This document shows positions 1 through 18,534 of a stretch of DNA of 64,000 bases, in pieces (position 1 is the stretch's first letter; each line of letters opens with the position of its first letter). A program made the translations under genes and the position numbers. This DNA comes from Pleodorina starrii. Its lineage: Eukaryota > Chlorophyta > Chlorophyceae > Chlamydomonadales > Volvocaceae. Under the pieces are notes generated by a model. The model had not been told where the DNA came from. It did no database searches and was given only the letters and a program-made list of their open reading frames with translations. The stretch lies in the NCBI GenBank assembly GCA_030267565.1, contig BRXU01000003.1:248001-312000 (forward strand). The letters run 5' to 3'.

Positions 1-27
1 TGACATGGTCACATATATAATGTACAG

Positions 28-6694
<6,667 letters not shown>

Positions 6695-8330
6695 TGCGAA
6701 GGGTTGAGTGGACAAGGTGGTGGTGAGGACAGCAGCATGCAGGCATACACAGGGGGTGGCACGCACGCACGGGGCCGGCACGAAGCACGGGGCACGGCGC
6801 TGTGCAGGCGCTCTTGTGCCCCGGGGGGAACCCCGTGCAGAGCCCACATCACGGGGCCCTTGCTTCATCTTTAGGGTTAGGCGCTGAGTGGGCGTTGGCA
6901 TGCGCACTATCGGATACCCCTCTTGGGTCGTCGTTGTACAGTTAGTAGCAAGTTCATCATGCGGAGGAGGAGAAGGGCCGCTTGCAAATGATGCATAATG
7001 GGTTTGCAACGCGGTTTGCAAAGTGCAGTTCGTTTGAGGCAGCATGGGGACAGCGGATGGCGGCGTTATGCCAGCCAGTCTGCCGGTACGAGTAGCGTTT
7101 TCGTTTCGGGCGGTGTGTGTCGGCGGCGGTGTGTCGTGCGGATTGTTTTGTGTCTTGTAGGGTAGCGGGGAGGGGTCAGCGGACGGTCGATGGGACAGAC
7201 AGGCAGGCAGGGCCTGCGCTGCACCCACTTGCGCTACGCGCCGTGCACGACGACGCGGCGCTGTGATGTGATGTGGTGTGATGTGGTGAAGGTGGAGATG
7301 CGCGCCTAGCCCTGCTTGTTTACTTGCTTGCTTGCTGTCGGTCCGCTGTGAAGGTTGGCCCATGGAAACGCATGCTGCACACACTCGCATGCACGCAACG
7401 CTGGGGCCATCCTGCCACAGCTTGGGGGCATCCGGGGGGCCTGTGTCGCACAGCACCCCATTATGTCGCAGGTACAGGCACACAGGCACAGGCGATGGAC
7501 GAATGCCACGTTGTAGCTTTGGAAGGGCGGAAGGACGGTAGGGCGTGGTACGGCAGCATGGACACGGTACCGGTAGTCGTCCTCCATTAGATTTCTCGCT
7601 GGAATGTGCAGCTGCGATCCTATGTCTAATGTCTTCAAAACGTGTCTTTTTAGGAATGGTTTTTAGTGGCTTTGGGGTACCGGTACTGGGTGCAGTCCGA
7701 GTTGCGACCAGCAGCGCGACCGCTGCCTGTGGGCACACGCCCATGCACGTCCAGAGGGTGCGCGCCCGGTCGTCCAAGAGGTCGTCGGTGGGCCGACGGC
7801 GTCGATGCCCCACCGGTTCGCTCCGTAGACGTTAGGGAGAGGCGCATGACCCATGGGTCATCGATCCGGTGACGTTCTCAGGGGCCACTGAGAGGCCGAA
7901 TGATGCTGAACGACCCTTGGCACTTGGCGCACTGCTGTCCAGTAGTGCGCGGGAGCCGGGCGGGCGCTAGGAGCAGTGCAGTTACGGCAGCTTGTGTGAC
8001 GTCAAGCGTAGTTGGCCTTGGTTTGTAACGGTGCGTAGATAGGGTCCAATACCGTACACCCACCCACACTCACATCCGGGCCCGGGGTTCTCAGGCCGAG
8101 AATCGCGAGTGTGCCTGCCCCTCTCTCTCTCTCTTGTGCACAGCGTCCTGTGGTGAGTTCCGTTGAGTTCCGTTGCCCAACCAAACACGCGTCGGTAGCC
8201 GTTTTCTCGAGGAACCATATCAACCGACGCTGTTACAACCCACACACGGCTAATGCTGGATTTACATGACACATTACGTTATCACTTTGCAGGAAACGTG
8301 GTCAGTTCGCATGGGGTGACGGGTCCGTTA
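6695..8330. other. 3' flank of the AAA gene; no gene seen
   Basis: Follows the TGA at 6692-6694. The first TGTAA, the usual volvocine poly(A) signal, is at 8024-8028, which would give a 3'UTR of about 1.3 kb. Open frames on the minus strand here have no recognisable domain and look fortuitous. Confidence 0.5.
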
Positions 8331-9047
8331 CACGTTAGCTCCAAATGTCCCTAACTTCGGCCAGATGTCAATTTGTTCAATATCAGGCCCTATCGACGGC
8401 CGCGACGCTCCCAAAATGGCGCTAATTACTTTTCCATATGTATTAGATGATGTGACCGCGATAGAAGCGGCCCAGGAGCGGCGCTGGTTTGCGACTGGGA
8501 TGCCGCTGTTTCGGCCATGGTGCCTAAATTCGGCCACCTCGTAAAAGTCGGAAAAATATCGCCCAATCGCATGTATAACGACATACAAGCGTTCATATAG
8601 CATTGTTATGAAGTAAAGCCAAGGTCTGGACCTGTCCGGTTGGGGGCGCCGCCAAGGTTGTTGCTGCCGCTTGACCCGTGGGCCCGAGGCGTCCGTGTGG
8701 CGCGCGATCGCTTGACACCAGTTACGCCCCCGACAGTGGCCAGAAGGACTGGAACAGCAACTTATATAACAAGGCAACTCAACAGGGCCATAACCGCGCG
8801 TTGGCGCATGTCACAACTCGCGGTGAAGACAACTGGCCGAAATTTTCAAGGATCGTTTCGGCCGGGACGGCCCAGTCCGGAAGGTTAACGCAGCTGGCGC
8901 CTATCACAGTTTGATTAATAAGTATAAGCAAGTTTGGTTACAAAGGCCATGGGTGTACGAAAGCGATTCGAGTGCGACAATCGCGAAAAACGCTGACTGG
9001 CCGAATTTAGGCGCACCCAATTTTTAGGCAACTTTGGAGCTACGTGG
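8331..9047. mobile_element. Putative non-autonomous element with imperfect inverted repeats
   Basis: The left end (8331-8364) and right end (8997-9047) share CTGGCCGAA-TTAGG and TTTGGAGCTA in inverted order, the right end carrying about 15-20 extra bases. A second internal pair, 8519-8536 against 8998-9017, is inverted and nearly perfect (GGTGCCTAAATTCGGCCA). The word TGGCCGAA recurs at about 8835 and 8997. The tract is visibly AT-richer than its surroundings and encodes nothing recognisable. No clear target-site duplication was found, so the boundaries are uncertain. Confidence 0.45.
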
Positions 9048-12000
9048 CCAAAAAGTCTAACGTGGCCCCGGGGGGGGGTGTGTAATTGACCAAACGTTGA
9101 CCCCTCGCGCCGTTACAGCCAGTACAACCTCATTTTAGCATAGTTTTGATTTCCTTAGAAGCAATGGTTCAGTTATGTCATATACTTGGTATAACAAGCG
9201 CTCGGCGCTCTCCATCGCTTTCCGTTTCGCGAACTTCACGCCAAACTTACTACATGACAAAGGGCAACTCCGCTCAAGCGCAGCGGCAGCAGAGCACTGC
9301 TCCTATGCAATATGCTCAAGCCAGGCATGTGTCCGGAATCAAGGCTCCCACGTGTCATGCTGAGTATCGCGTTCGGGGAAGCATTCGCTGGGGCCATCAC
9401 TCAACACTATCACCAAATTGACTTTCAAATCTGCAACATAGCGCGCGAGCTCGAAGAGCTATATCACGCACGGCCTTGATGTACTCTGCTTGTTTAATGC
9501 AATCCCGTGCTACGCGTAATTGCTCTGAGAATTGCGTGGTCATGTCCATTTATGAATAGCTGCCTAAGTGACCAAAGCTGCTGGGGCACATACAACGAAT
9601 CGATAGAAGGCCATGCAGTTATGAGAATAACTTTTATGTGCGCGGGAATAGCGCTGGAGCATGCGTGCCGAAATTATTTTCCGAAATAGTACGACCAACA
9701 AGCGCACCGGTCCCTCACCACGGTCGGCACCCCCGAATGAGTTTCTCTGCCGGCTAGTTCCGCATAAAGTCAACATGGATCTTGACAAGGCGCTGCTGCT
9801 TCTCGACAAGACACAGTGGTCGGTCAGGCCGAGCTTCCGAGAGCCATGCCGACGCCGCGCAGGGCCGGCCGTGGTCGCAGCCGCTCGCCGACGCCGCACA
9901 ACTTTAGTACAATCAATATGCAATATCAAAAGCGCGATGAGACCGCCATCGAGGGCTTGGCGTACTCTCGCGCGAGTAGAACGAGCTCTCGCGCGATGAG
10001 GCCGACCTCAGCGCGTCGGGTTCCATTATGGGCAACGACGCTCGCAGGCTTCGTCCTAAGGGTTTAACATCGTGACTGGAGTGATATGACATGAACGCTT
10101 TGACGTTACCGCCTCAAAACATAGTGCGTACGGACCTCGCGCCAACAGACATAACGTCCCCAAAACAGCCCATGTAAATTGGGATCCGTTTGGGCCTGCC
10201 ACTTTACATGTAAACGTGAGGTAACGTAACGTGTCATGTAAATTGGCTATAAGGGGGCACCGTCTCTCGCTGTGGGCTCCGCTCAGCTGGTCAGCTCCCC
10301 TCGCTGCCGGGCCGTGGCGCCCGCTGCCCCTCATCCTCCTCCCCCCCACCGTTCCGCTCTGCCCCTCCCCTGCCCCCCCGCCTCGCCCGGCGCGCACTTC
10401 GCGCGGTCAAGGACATGCAGCAGTCGCAGCACCGCAATGGCGCCTCACGGTTGTCCATTTCTTCAAAGGATCTTCCACCGACAACACAAACGGCAACCCC
10501 CGGGCTTCACACAGTCCCTCAGCGGCCCCAGCTTCAAATTCCTCGCTCACACCCCCTGCGACCAACGCTGCCGTACGGCATGCACAATACGTCAATAGGG
10601 CATAATGCTTCAAGGGCTGGGGAGGGAGGGAGGCGCTCCTCGGCCACTCCTTGCGTCCTTGGCCTGCACCCTCCCTCCCACCGGGAGACCCGCTCCTGCC
10701 CACACACACAAACTCTCCCCCCCCCGCCTACAGGTATGCTGGCATGCTGGAAGGCCGGTCCACCAACCGACCGACCGGCGGCGCAGGGGCTGGGCGAAGG
10801 CGAGTCGCAGCCCACGGCCCCATCATCCAGCGCTCTCGCTTGCACACTCGCGCTTGCAACGCGGGCCACCCAAATTTCAACGAGCAACCCTCAAAAGGCT
10901 ACAGGGCGCCGCCGTCCGCGACCGCAACCGCAGCGCGCTGTGCTGTGCTGCGGTTGCGCTGCGGTGGCCGCGCGCGGGCGTGCCCGGCAGACAGTGCCGT
11001 TGCAGCGCCGCTCCCCGCCCCACTCCCCCAACCCCAACCCCAACCCGCCTGCAACGGCATTTGCCCCACATCCGCCAAAATTCAACTACACAACAATATC
11101 AGTTCCTTCCCAACAACTCGATGTCCAACTCGATGTGGTGATGGCGCGGGGGAAAGACGGGATGACAAACAAATAAATATACGTGGCTGCAAATAGGCAC
11201 AATATCACTCCTCAACACACCTCGAAAGTATTCGCTGATGTCCCAGCATCCCCGCCGCGGATCCGCTTTGCACGAGGTTGCCGTACATTGTTGTACCGGC
11301 TGATACGTTGCCGTACCGGCATTACCGGCCGCGGAGCAGGCTCTTATTTCCCTCGATGTCAAGACACTCTCTTCCCCGCCTCACCCCGCCCCCTTTCCTA
11401 CACCCACCCAGGACGCGCACTCGGAAACGCACACCCGCGCCCGCATTCTCGGGCGGGAGGAGCACCAGTCTGGCAAAGTGTGTGGTGAGATGCAAGTAGT
11501 CAACAAAACAATCCCCCGAGCGACCGAACGGCCACGAGGCGGCGACAAAAGCAGCAGAATAAGGTAAGGTGGATAACTGGACAGAAACTACACACGTAGC
11601 GAAACGAACCGAAGCGACACGAGTTACCCGCACCCGCCCGGCAGCCCTGCGCCCCACCCAATCACCCACACGCACACACACCCATCCACACACGCACACA
11701 CACACCCATCCACACATACACACACGCAGCCCGGGCCCGCGTGCCCGACAACAACCCCCCACCGGCACGGCGCCTCCCACCGGCACGTGCCGCCCGGCAA
11801 CGCACCCCCCTCATTCCCCACCCCCTCCCCACCATTCCCCGCCATCCCCAGCGCCCGGCTCCCCCCACCCGCCTCAGCCCCGGTGCTGGGCCCCCCCACC
11901 CCCTCACCGCTCCCGTCACCGTGCATTCGTCTTCCCTTTCCCATTCCCATTCCCCCGCTCCCGTTACCCCTGCCTCAAGATTTGGTCATGCCGCTCCATC

Positions 12001-12269
12001 ATCACCAACCGCCATCAGCCACCACCACCGCCATTAGCGGTAGCCACACACAGGGCACAGGGAAATGCGGCGGCTGTAGTGGCTGCTGCGGCTGCGGCGC
12101 CACCTCCTCGCTGCCACCGCGGCTACGATTGCTGCAGTTGCTGATGAGGATGAGGATGAGGTTGCGGCTACGACTGCTGCAGTTGCGGCAGCTGCTGCGG
12201 CTGCTGCTCCTGCTGCTGCTGCGGCTACTGATTGAGAGCCACGGCCAGCTACTGCTACTACTACTGCTG
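9048..12269. other. Intergenic region, no gene seen
   Basis: The AT-richer composition continues to about 10260, with the word CATGTAAATTGG at about 10172 and 10233 and a TATA-like GGCTATAAGG near 10244. GC-rich, C/T-biased DNA follows. A CA-rich microsatellite lies at about 11665-11730 and GCTGCTGCGG-type trinucleotide repeats at about 12070-12260. The 3'UTR of the SOUL gene must lie in the right-hand part. No ORF here shows a domain. Confidence 0.5.
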
Positions 12270-15200
12270 CTACTGCAGCTGCGGCCGCGGCGGCGGCGGC
12301 AGCTGCTGCTGCTGCTGCTGCTTCGTGTTCTGCGGCTCTGGCCAGACAAAGTCGGTGAGGCGGATGAGGACCTCGTTGCGGCGCAGTGCGGGGGGTGTGG
12401 AGGGGTCGTTGTATCGCGCCAGTTGGTAGCCGGGGGCGGGCTGGTAGCCGTCGCGGATGAGCAGATCGCGGAGCAGCCGCTCCGACTGGACCACCTGGAA
12501 CCAGCAGCGGTGGCAGTGGCAGCAGTGGCATCAGCAGGAGCAGCAGTGGGATCAGAATCAGCAGTGGCAGCAGCAGTGGAATCAGGAGCAGCAGCAGCAT
12601 CAGCAGCAGGAGCAGGAGCAGTGGCAGTAGAATCAGGAGCAGCAGCAGTGGCAGTGGAATCAGGAGCAGCAGCAGTGGCAGTGGAATCAGGAGCAGCAGC
12701 AGCATCAGCAGCAGGAGCAGCAGCAGTGGCAGTGGAATCAGGAGCAGCAGCAGTGGCAGCAGCAGGAGCAGCATCAGTATCAGCGAGAGGTTCTCCGTCG
12801 ATTGAGACAACCTCCTTTGGCCAGAGACTGCGGCCCTGCCCACCCTCCCGCCCTCCCACCCCCTCACCTTGATTACACCCCTCGGTTCCCTCGTCGTGCT
12901 GCTCTTTCCGTACCACTCACCCACGTCCACCCGCCCACATCCATCCGCCCATCCACATCCAAACCCGCCCCCCATCCCGCCCCCAGTAACTCTGTCCGCT
13001 TGTGCCCTCCTCTCTACTTCCCTCCCCTCCCCTTCCCTTCCCTTCCCTCCCCTTCCCTCCCCTTCCCTCCCCTTCCCTCCCCTTCCCTCCCCTTCCCTCC
13101 CCTTCCCTCCCCTTCCCTCCCCTTCCCTCCCCTCCCCTCCCCTCCCCTCCCCTCCCCTCCCCTCCCCTCCCCTCCCCTCCCCTCCCCTCCCCTCCCCTCC
13201 CCTCCCCTCCCCTCCCCTCCCCTCCCCTCCCCTCCCCTCCCCTCCCCTCCCCTCCCCTCCCCTCCCCTCCCCTCCCCTCCCCTCCCCTCCCCTCCCCTCC
13301 CCTCCCCTCCCCTCCCCTCCCCTCCCCTCCCCTCCCCTCCCCTCCCCCTCCCCTGCCCTGCCCTGCCCTGCCCTGCCCTGCCCTGCCCTGCCCTGCCCTG
13401 CCCTGCCCTGCCCTGCCCTGCCCTGCCCTGCCCTGCCCTGCCCTGCCCTGCCCTGCCCTGCCCTGCCCTGCCCTGCCCTGCCCTGCCCTGCCCTGCCCTG
13501 CCCTGCCCTGCCCTGCCCTGCCCTGCCCTGCCCTCCCCTCCCCTCCCCTGCCCTGCCCTGCCCTGCCCTGCCCCCCCCCTCCCCTCTCACCTCGAAGTCC
13601 AGCGGCCAACCCGAGAAGCGGATGGCGGCCGCTACGCCGCCCTCCTGGCGCCGAGTGCCGATGCGGGAGTCCAGTGGGGCGGGCAGCGAGGACACGTCCG
13701 AGTACCTGAGGCAGGGGGAACAGGGAGGGAAGGGGGCCCGGGGTTATCCACGTATAAGCCGGAGCCCGTGAACGGTAAAGTAACAGAAGAAGGCCGTCTC
13801 GGGGGGGGGGCCTCGGGGGCAGGTGGGGTTGAGGGCGTAGGGCGTCGCCGGATCTGGTTGCGGGGGTTAGGAGGCGGAGGCGGAGGCGGGCAGAGTTATC
13901 CACGTATAGGCCGGGGTGATAGGACCGACGCGCCGATGGGGAGGGGAAGGAGGAGGAAGCAGAAGGGCATGTTAGGGTTTTAGGTTTTTTTAAGGTTTTT
14001 TTTGTTCGGGCTGCGAAGGGCCCGGGGGTCGGGGCTCGTGGGTTGGGTTGGGGTGGGTTGGGGTGGAGAGAGCAACGAAAGCGTTGGCCCGCGACGCGGC
14101 GAGTATACAGCCTGGGACCCACCCCTGCCCGCCCCTTTCCCAATTCACATAGGTACCCCGTCCTTCAACGCCCTAGCCAGCCCCAGGGCGCCCCCCCTAA
14201 ACGATTCTTTTGATACGTTACCGTTCACGGGCTCCGGCCTATACGTGGATAACCCCCCGCTCCTCGCCCCAGTTCCTCCCTCCCTCCCTCCCTCCCCCCC
14301 ACCCTCCCCCCCACCTGCGCTCCATCACAAACTGCATGTTGACGCTCGAGTTGCTCGTCGGCTCCACCTGATTGGTTGTTGGACGGTTAGTTGGACGGTT
14401 AGTTAATCGGTTGAACACGAGCGGTTTTGGTTGTAAGTTACGGTGTATCGTCCTCAGTTGCTGTATCGTCATTCTCACCCACCCACCCACCCCACCTCAC
14501 CCTACCTCACCCCACCTCACCCCACCCCAATCCACCCGGTATCTTCTTTTTACACCCCACCCTCCCACCTGCGAATTTCTCTTTATACCCTCCCACCTGG
14601 TTGAACACCGGTGTGGTCATCTCCATGGCCAGCTGCGCCGAGTTGCCCCCGAACAGGTATCGAGCCAGGTCCGCGAAACCGCTGCCGCTGGCGGGACCCG
14701 CGCCGCCGCCGGTGGGCGCCTCCGCCACAAGGTACGGCTCGTACCGCCGGATCTCGTACTCCTACGGCGGGCAGAAGTACGACAGCAGGACAGCACATAC
14801 GGCACATACGACATACATACACATACATACGCGCGGGTGCGATGTATGCAGCAGCAACATCCATCCATGCATCCATCCGTCCATCCGCCCGTCCCCGCCC
14901 CCCCCCTCCCTCCCCGCCCCCCTCTCCTTCTCCGCTGCGAAATTCCCTTTATACCCTGCCCCCCCCTTCCCCTTCCCTTCCCACCTTGAATCTCTTGAGC
15001 ACCGTGTACTTGGGTGTCTCGATGGCGGGTGTGATCTGCAGCTGCAGGAACATGCGCATCACGTGCTGCACTCCCTCCAGACTCAGGAAGCTGGGGGCCG
15101 GGGGGGGGGGGCAGGGGGCATGGGGGGAGCATGGGGGGGAGGGAGCATGGGGGGAGAGGCCAGGGGGGTCAGGGAGTGATTTGCTCCATTATATATGGTA

Positions 15201-18097
15201 ACAGGGCCAGGGGGGAGCAAGCCAGGGGGTGTGAACAAGCAAAGAGCGGGGGGGAAGCAAGGAAGCGGGCGGGGTTGGGGTCGCGTCGGGGAGGCAGGGA
15301 CACGAGAGAGGTCGGGTGGGGGGGGGGGAAGGCGGGGCGGGAAGGCGGGGGCGGGAAGGCGGGGGGCGGGGGGAAACCGCTCAAGAGGGCGAGCAAGGCA
15401 GCAGCACGAGCAAGGCAGCAGCACGTCCGGCTGGGGGGAGGGGCCAGGGTGGGAGGGAGCAAGCAAAGCGCGGGGGGCAAGCAGGGGGTGGTGTGGTGTG
15501 GGATATGGTGAAGCAGCAGCACGTCCGGCCTCTTCCCCCACATTCCCTCTTCCCAGCGCTCACCTCTTCCAGTGCCTACCCTCCAATGCCTCTCACTTCA
15601 CTTCCTGCCAGCCCGCTCGCGCCTGCTGCCGCTCCCCGACCCGCCGCCCCGCCCCTGCTCATCCGCAACCCCCCCCCCCCTCCCCCTCCCCCAGCCCCTC
15701 CCCTCCACTCACGCGTTCCGCTCCAGGGCGTCCCAAAAGTCGGTGTGGCTCAGAATGGTTCCGGAGCGGGGGTCCACCTGCGGAGTTGGTCATGGTGGTG
15801 GTGGTTCCGGAGCAGTGGCGGGTGGGTGGGTGGGTGCGGAGGGGTCGGCACAGAGCGAGTTTTGCCTTCGCGGGTGCGGGTGCTTGTTGGTATTTGTTGG
15901 TGTTGGGGGGAATGACGTAAGAGGAACACGTCTCGGGCTCACCTCACCAGAGACCAACCCAACCCCAATTCAGTCAACCCCAACTTTCCACCCAACCGTT
16001 TCCCCCCCCGCCTAGCCTCGACACCACCCACCCGCCCACCCGCCCGCCCGCCCGCCCACCCACCCATTCCCCCCATTCCCCCAGTCACCCACCCACCCCT
16101 CCCCACCCCCAGTCACCCACCCACCCCCTCACCCACCCCGTACACGGTCCTCCCCGTAAATGTGAGTTGCGGCCTCCAGGGCAGCAACCAGAACTCCATC
16201 TCCATGGTCCACCGGGCGGTCACAGAGTCGGGGCCGGACACGGAAATGGAGTGCAAGTCGAAGGAGATGTTGAAGAGGGCGCGGAGCAGACGGATGTTGA
16301 GCACTGGGGGGGGGCAGGTGTGTGTGTGGGGGGGGGCCAGGGGGCAGGGGGGAGCGGTGTGGCTGCCAGGGACGTGGAGGACGTGGAGTGGTCGAGCCTG
16401 GGTCCGGGCCTTCTGGATCTGGATCTGGGGCCGGGCCTTCTGGATCTGGGTCTGTTCGTTCGCTCACCGTATCCCTCGCGTGTGTCGTACTTGGTGATGG
16501 GGTCCTCGAACACAATCCGGGGGGAGTAGCGGGACTCCGTGATCTCCTGCTCGACATAGAGGGTGGTGGGGGGGGGGCGGGGTGGGTGGGGGGTGGGTGT
16601 TGTGGGTGCGGAGCGGTGTTGTGTTGTTGGGTGGTATGTGGTGAGTGGGCTGCGATGCGGCGACGTGGGTTCGGCTGACTCCAGATGCCACCCCTCACCC
16701 CTCCCCTCACCCCATCCAAACCCCACCCCCCACCCCACCCCCACCCAAACCCCCCCCCTCACCCCACCCCACCCCAACCCCGGGAGGGGAGGGAGGGAGG
16801 GAAGGGAGGGGAGGATTGAAAGCATGAAACCATGAAGCCCCCGCCCAGGTATGTAACACATAGTCCAAATTGATTAATATAAGGAGACGTGAGGACCGGT
16901 GGCGGCCGGCCCGGAGAGGAGAGGAGAGCCGAAGCGAGGCGAGGTGAGGAGGCGAGGATAGGCGAGGCCGGCGATGACGTGCACCAGCCGCGCGGCACCT
17001 TTCCCCTTGCCCAGGCCTCGGCCCAGCCGCACGTACCCACACCCTCCCCCTCGCTTACCCCCTTCTCGAACAACATTTTGAGGTCAGACGCCAGGAAGCT
17101 GGCACCGGGACGCGAGGTCAGGTGGTTGTGTGTGTGTGTAAGGGGGGGGGGGAGAGGGGGGGAGGGGAGGGCGCGGGGAAACGGGAGGGGAAGGGTTTGG
17201 GAAGGGGTTGATCAGGCCGTTGGGGCAGGGTAAGTGTCTGGCAGTTAGTCATGCGTGCACGACGGCGTTATGGTTGGTTGCGTTCGTTTGTTCGTTAGTA
17301 ACGGCGGCTGCCCTGGTCACTGTTGTAATGCCTTTGTCGTCGACGCATGAGAGGGTAGGCTTTACAAGGTAAAATAAGAGGTTTTGCCGCTGTTGGTGCG
17401 TGTCTGCGTGTGTGTGTGTGTGTTTTGGGGGGGGGGGGCCGTTGCCGAAGCCGGCGCTGGCGAGGTGCGTTAGGCGCTGAGTTTGTTGGATTGCCCGGCC
17501 CGCATAATTGCGGGCAGCGGGCCTTACTCTTGATGTTGTTGGGTCCTCGGCCCGGGCCCCATGGAAGCGATGATAAGGGGCACTGGTGCACGCACACCGC
17601 TCCCTGGCCCAACCGCCCCAGCAGACACCGTGGCAACCGCATAAGCCGCCCGTCCCGTCGACTTCCAACCAGCAGGAGGAGCGCTTACTGTCATCAAACC
17701 CTAACCAAATTTGCGCCAATAGCTGCAGCGCACATTTGCGCTGGACTGGGCGCCAGCGTTTGACGCGTGTCGAGCCATGCGCCCAAACGACGAAAGATAA
17801 GGTTTCGTCGCATCAACGTAAAGGTTTCGGCCAGAGTGTTGCATACCTGCACGTATCATGCATGATGAACGCCTGTCGCCTCGCCTCGGCGTCCCGCAGA
17901 AGAACAGCATCGGCCTCAGGGTTCGCGTCCGCCTCGAGGAAAGCTAGCTCCTCAACTGGAACGTCACCCAGTGATGTAGATGCTACTCGTGCAAGGGGTA
18001 ACCGTGCAGTGATTGGGCCACGGTGAGAGAGGCGGGCGGACATTTTTCGGACATTTGGCTCGCCTAGCCTGTGAAGTCGTCCGGATAGAAGGTTCAT
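12270..18097 (-). CDS. DUF2358 + SOUL heme-binding protein (plastid HBP5-like)
   Basis: Ten exons read right to left: 18097-17847, 17098-17059, 16546-16468, 16303-16137, 15777-15713, 15090-14985, 14761-14597, 14367-14315, 13705-13591, 12494-12270; all phases agree, giving 421 residues and TAG. Residues 1-40 ([15 protein letters not shown]..., Arg/Ser-rich, few acids) look like a transit peptide. Residues about 85-200 are a DUF2358/NTF2-like domain ([38 protein letters not shown]). Residues about 216-388 are a SOUL domain ([74 protein letters not shown]). This order matches Arabidopsis HBP5, a plastid/plastoglobule protein thought to bind tetrapyrroles. The gene is divergent from the giant coiled-coil gene. 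Introns 8 and 9 are rich in interspersed and satellite repeats. Confidence 0.92.
12520..12780. repeat. Imperfect AGCAGCAGTGGCAGTGGAAT minisatellite (SOUL gene intron 9)
   Basis: Runs of AGCAGCAGTGGCAGTGGAAT and GGAGCAGCAGCAGCATCAGC alternate in irregular order across about 260 nt. They lie between the last exon and the pentamer satellite. Confidence 0.75.
13020..13575. repeat. Pentanucleotide satellite: CCCTT/CCCTC then CCCTG blocks (SOUL gene intron 9)
   Basis: Three homogeneous sub-blocks lie side by side: mixed CCCTTCCCTC (about 13020-13130), CCCTC (about 13131-13345) and CCCTG (about 13350-13575, briefly interrupted by CCCTC units near 13533). The gene is on the minus strand, so its RNA carries GAGGG and CAGGG, a G-rich form. 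The block ends within about 15 nt of the exon 9 donor. Confidence 0.97.
13740..13797 (-). repeat. Interspersed repeat block B, reverse copy (SOUL gene intron 8)
   Basis: The reverse complement matches 2161-2216 over about 54 nt with about one mismatch (GGCCTTCTTCTGTTACTTTA at one end, TATACGTGGATAACCC at the other). Confidence 0.88.
13894..13914 (-). repeat. Interspersed repeat block B, short reverse copy (SOUL gene intron 8)
   Basis: Only the terminal part, GTTATCCACGTATAGGCCGG, is present. It is about 100 nt from another B copy in the same orientation. Confidence 0.75.
14211..14257 (+). repeat. Interspersed repeat block B, forward copy (SOUL gene intron 8)
   Basis: GATACGTTACCGTTCACGGG is followed by CTCCGGCCTATACGTGGATA and a C run. 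It is the third B copy in this intron, in the opposite orientation to the other two. Confidence 0.88.
14927..14960 (+). repeat. Interspersed repeat block A, diverged copy (SOUL gene intron 6)
   Basis: CTTCTCCGCTGCGAAATTCC is followed by CTTTATACC, resembling block A. A weaker relative (CTGCGAATTTCTCTTTATAC) is at 14567-14592 in intron 7. Both sit just upstream of a donor on the opposite strand. Confidence 0.55.
15164..15196 (-). repeat. Interspersed repeat block C, reverse copy (SOUL gene intron 5)
   Basis: GGTCAGGGAGTGATTTGCTC is the inverse of the block C word GGAGCATATCACTCCCTGAC with one change. A short AT stretch (ATTATATATGG) follows. Confidence 0.6.
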
Positions 18098-18534
18098 GTT
18101 TAATGGTCTCCTAGCTAGTGGACCGCTGTTGAAACCGTTTGAGTTACGCGGCCAGAAAAGCCGGGCTTCGCTGCACTACAACGTTACACCACACGACTTC
18201 AGGCACGCAGGCTCCGTGCTGCGGTGCTGGCAGCCAAGGCATGTGACTTCTGGCGAGGTATTGTGTCGACGCCGCGAACCTCCCATAGCGCACAAAGGTG
18301 GCTCCTGCTGTACATATTGCATTTAAAACAGCAGCTGGTCCGATGACGCAGAGAGCTTTGCTGCGTTCCTTACTATTAACTGTACGTTGACTTAACGTAG
18401 ATGATATATGGATGGTGCAATTGACCGTACAATGCCTCGTGGGGGGATTTCCTTAGCCCCGCGCGCAGTTGACTTTTTTCGGTTCCTGCTCGCCTCCACA
18501 TAGGCTCATCAGCGCTGTGCTGTTATGCTAGGGA
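18098..18534. promoter_or_regulatory. Shared divergent promoter region (SOUL gene / giant coiled-coil gene)
   Basis: The 437 bp between two outward-facing ATGs must hold both promoters and 5'UTRs. It is less GC-rich than the flanking exons, with AT patches near 18320 (ATTTAAAAC) and 18400 (GATGATATATGG). No specific factor site can be assigned. Confidence 0.55.

Noticed and set aside
10415..11176. A plus-strand frame with Pro/Ser/Arg-rich sequence.
   Set aside because: No domain, no clear splice partners, and overlapping frames are equally open because of composition.
12802..14143. Long Pro/Ser/Leu or Gly/Arg-rich frames across the CCCTC/CCCTG satellite.
   Set aside because: They are translations of a pentamer repeat lying within intron 9 of the SOUL gene, whose exons 9 and 10 join in phase across it.
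17249..17719. A minus-strand frame upstream of DUF2358 as an alternative first exon of the SOUL gene.
   Set aside because: The ATG exon ending at 17847 joins exon 2 (17098) exactly in phase through TGCAG|GTATGC and gives a transit-like start, so this stretch is intron 1.
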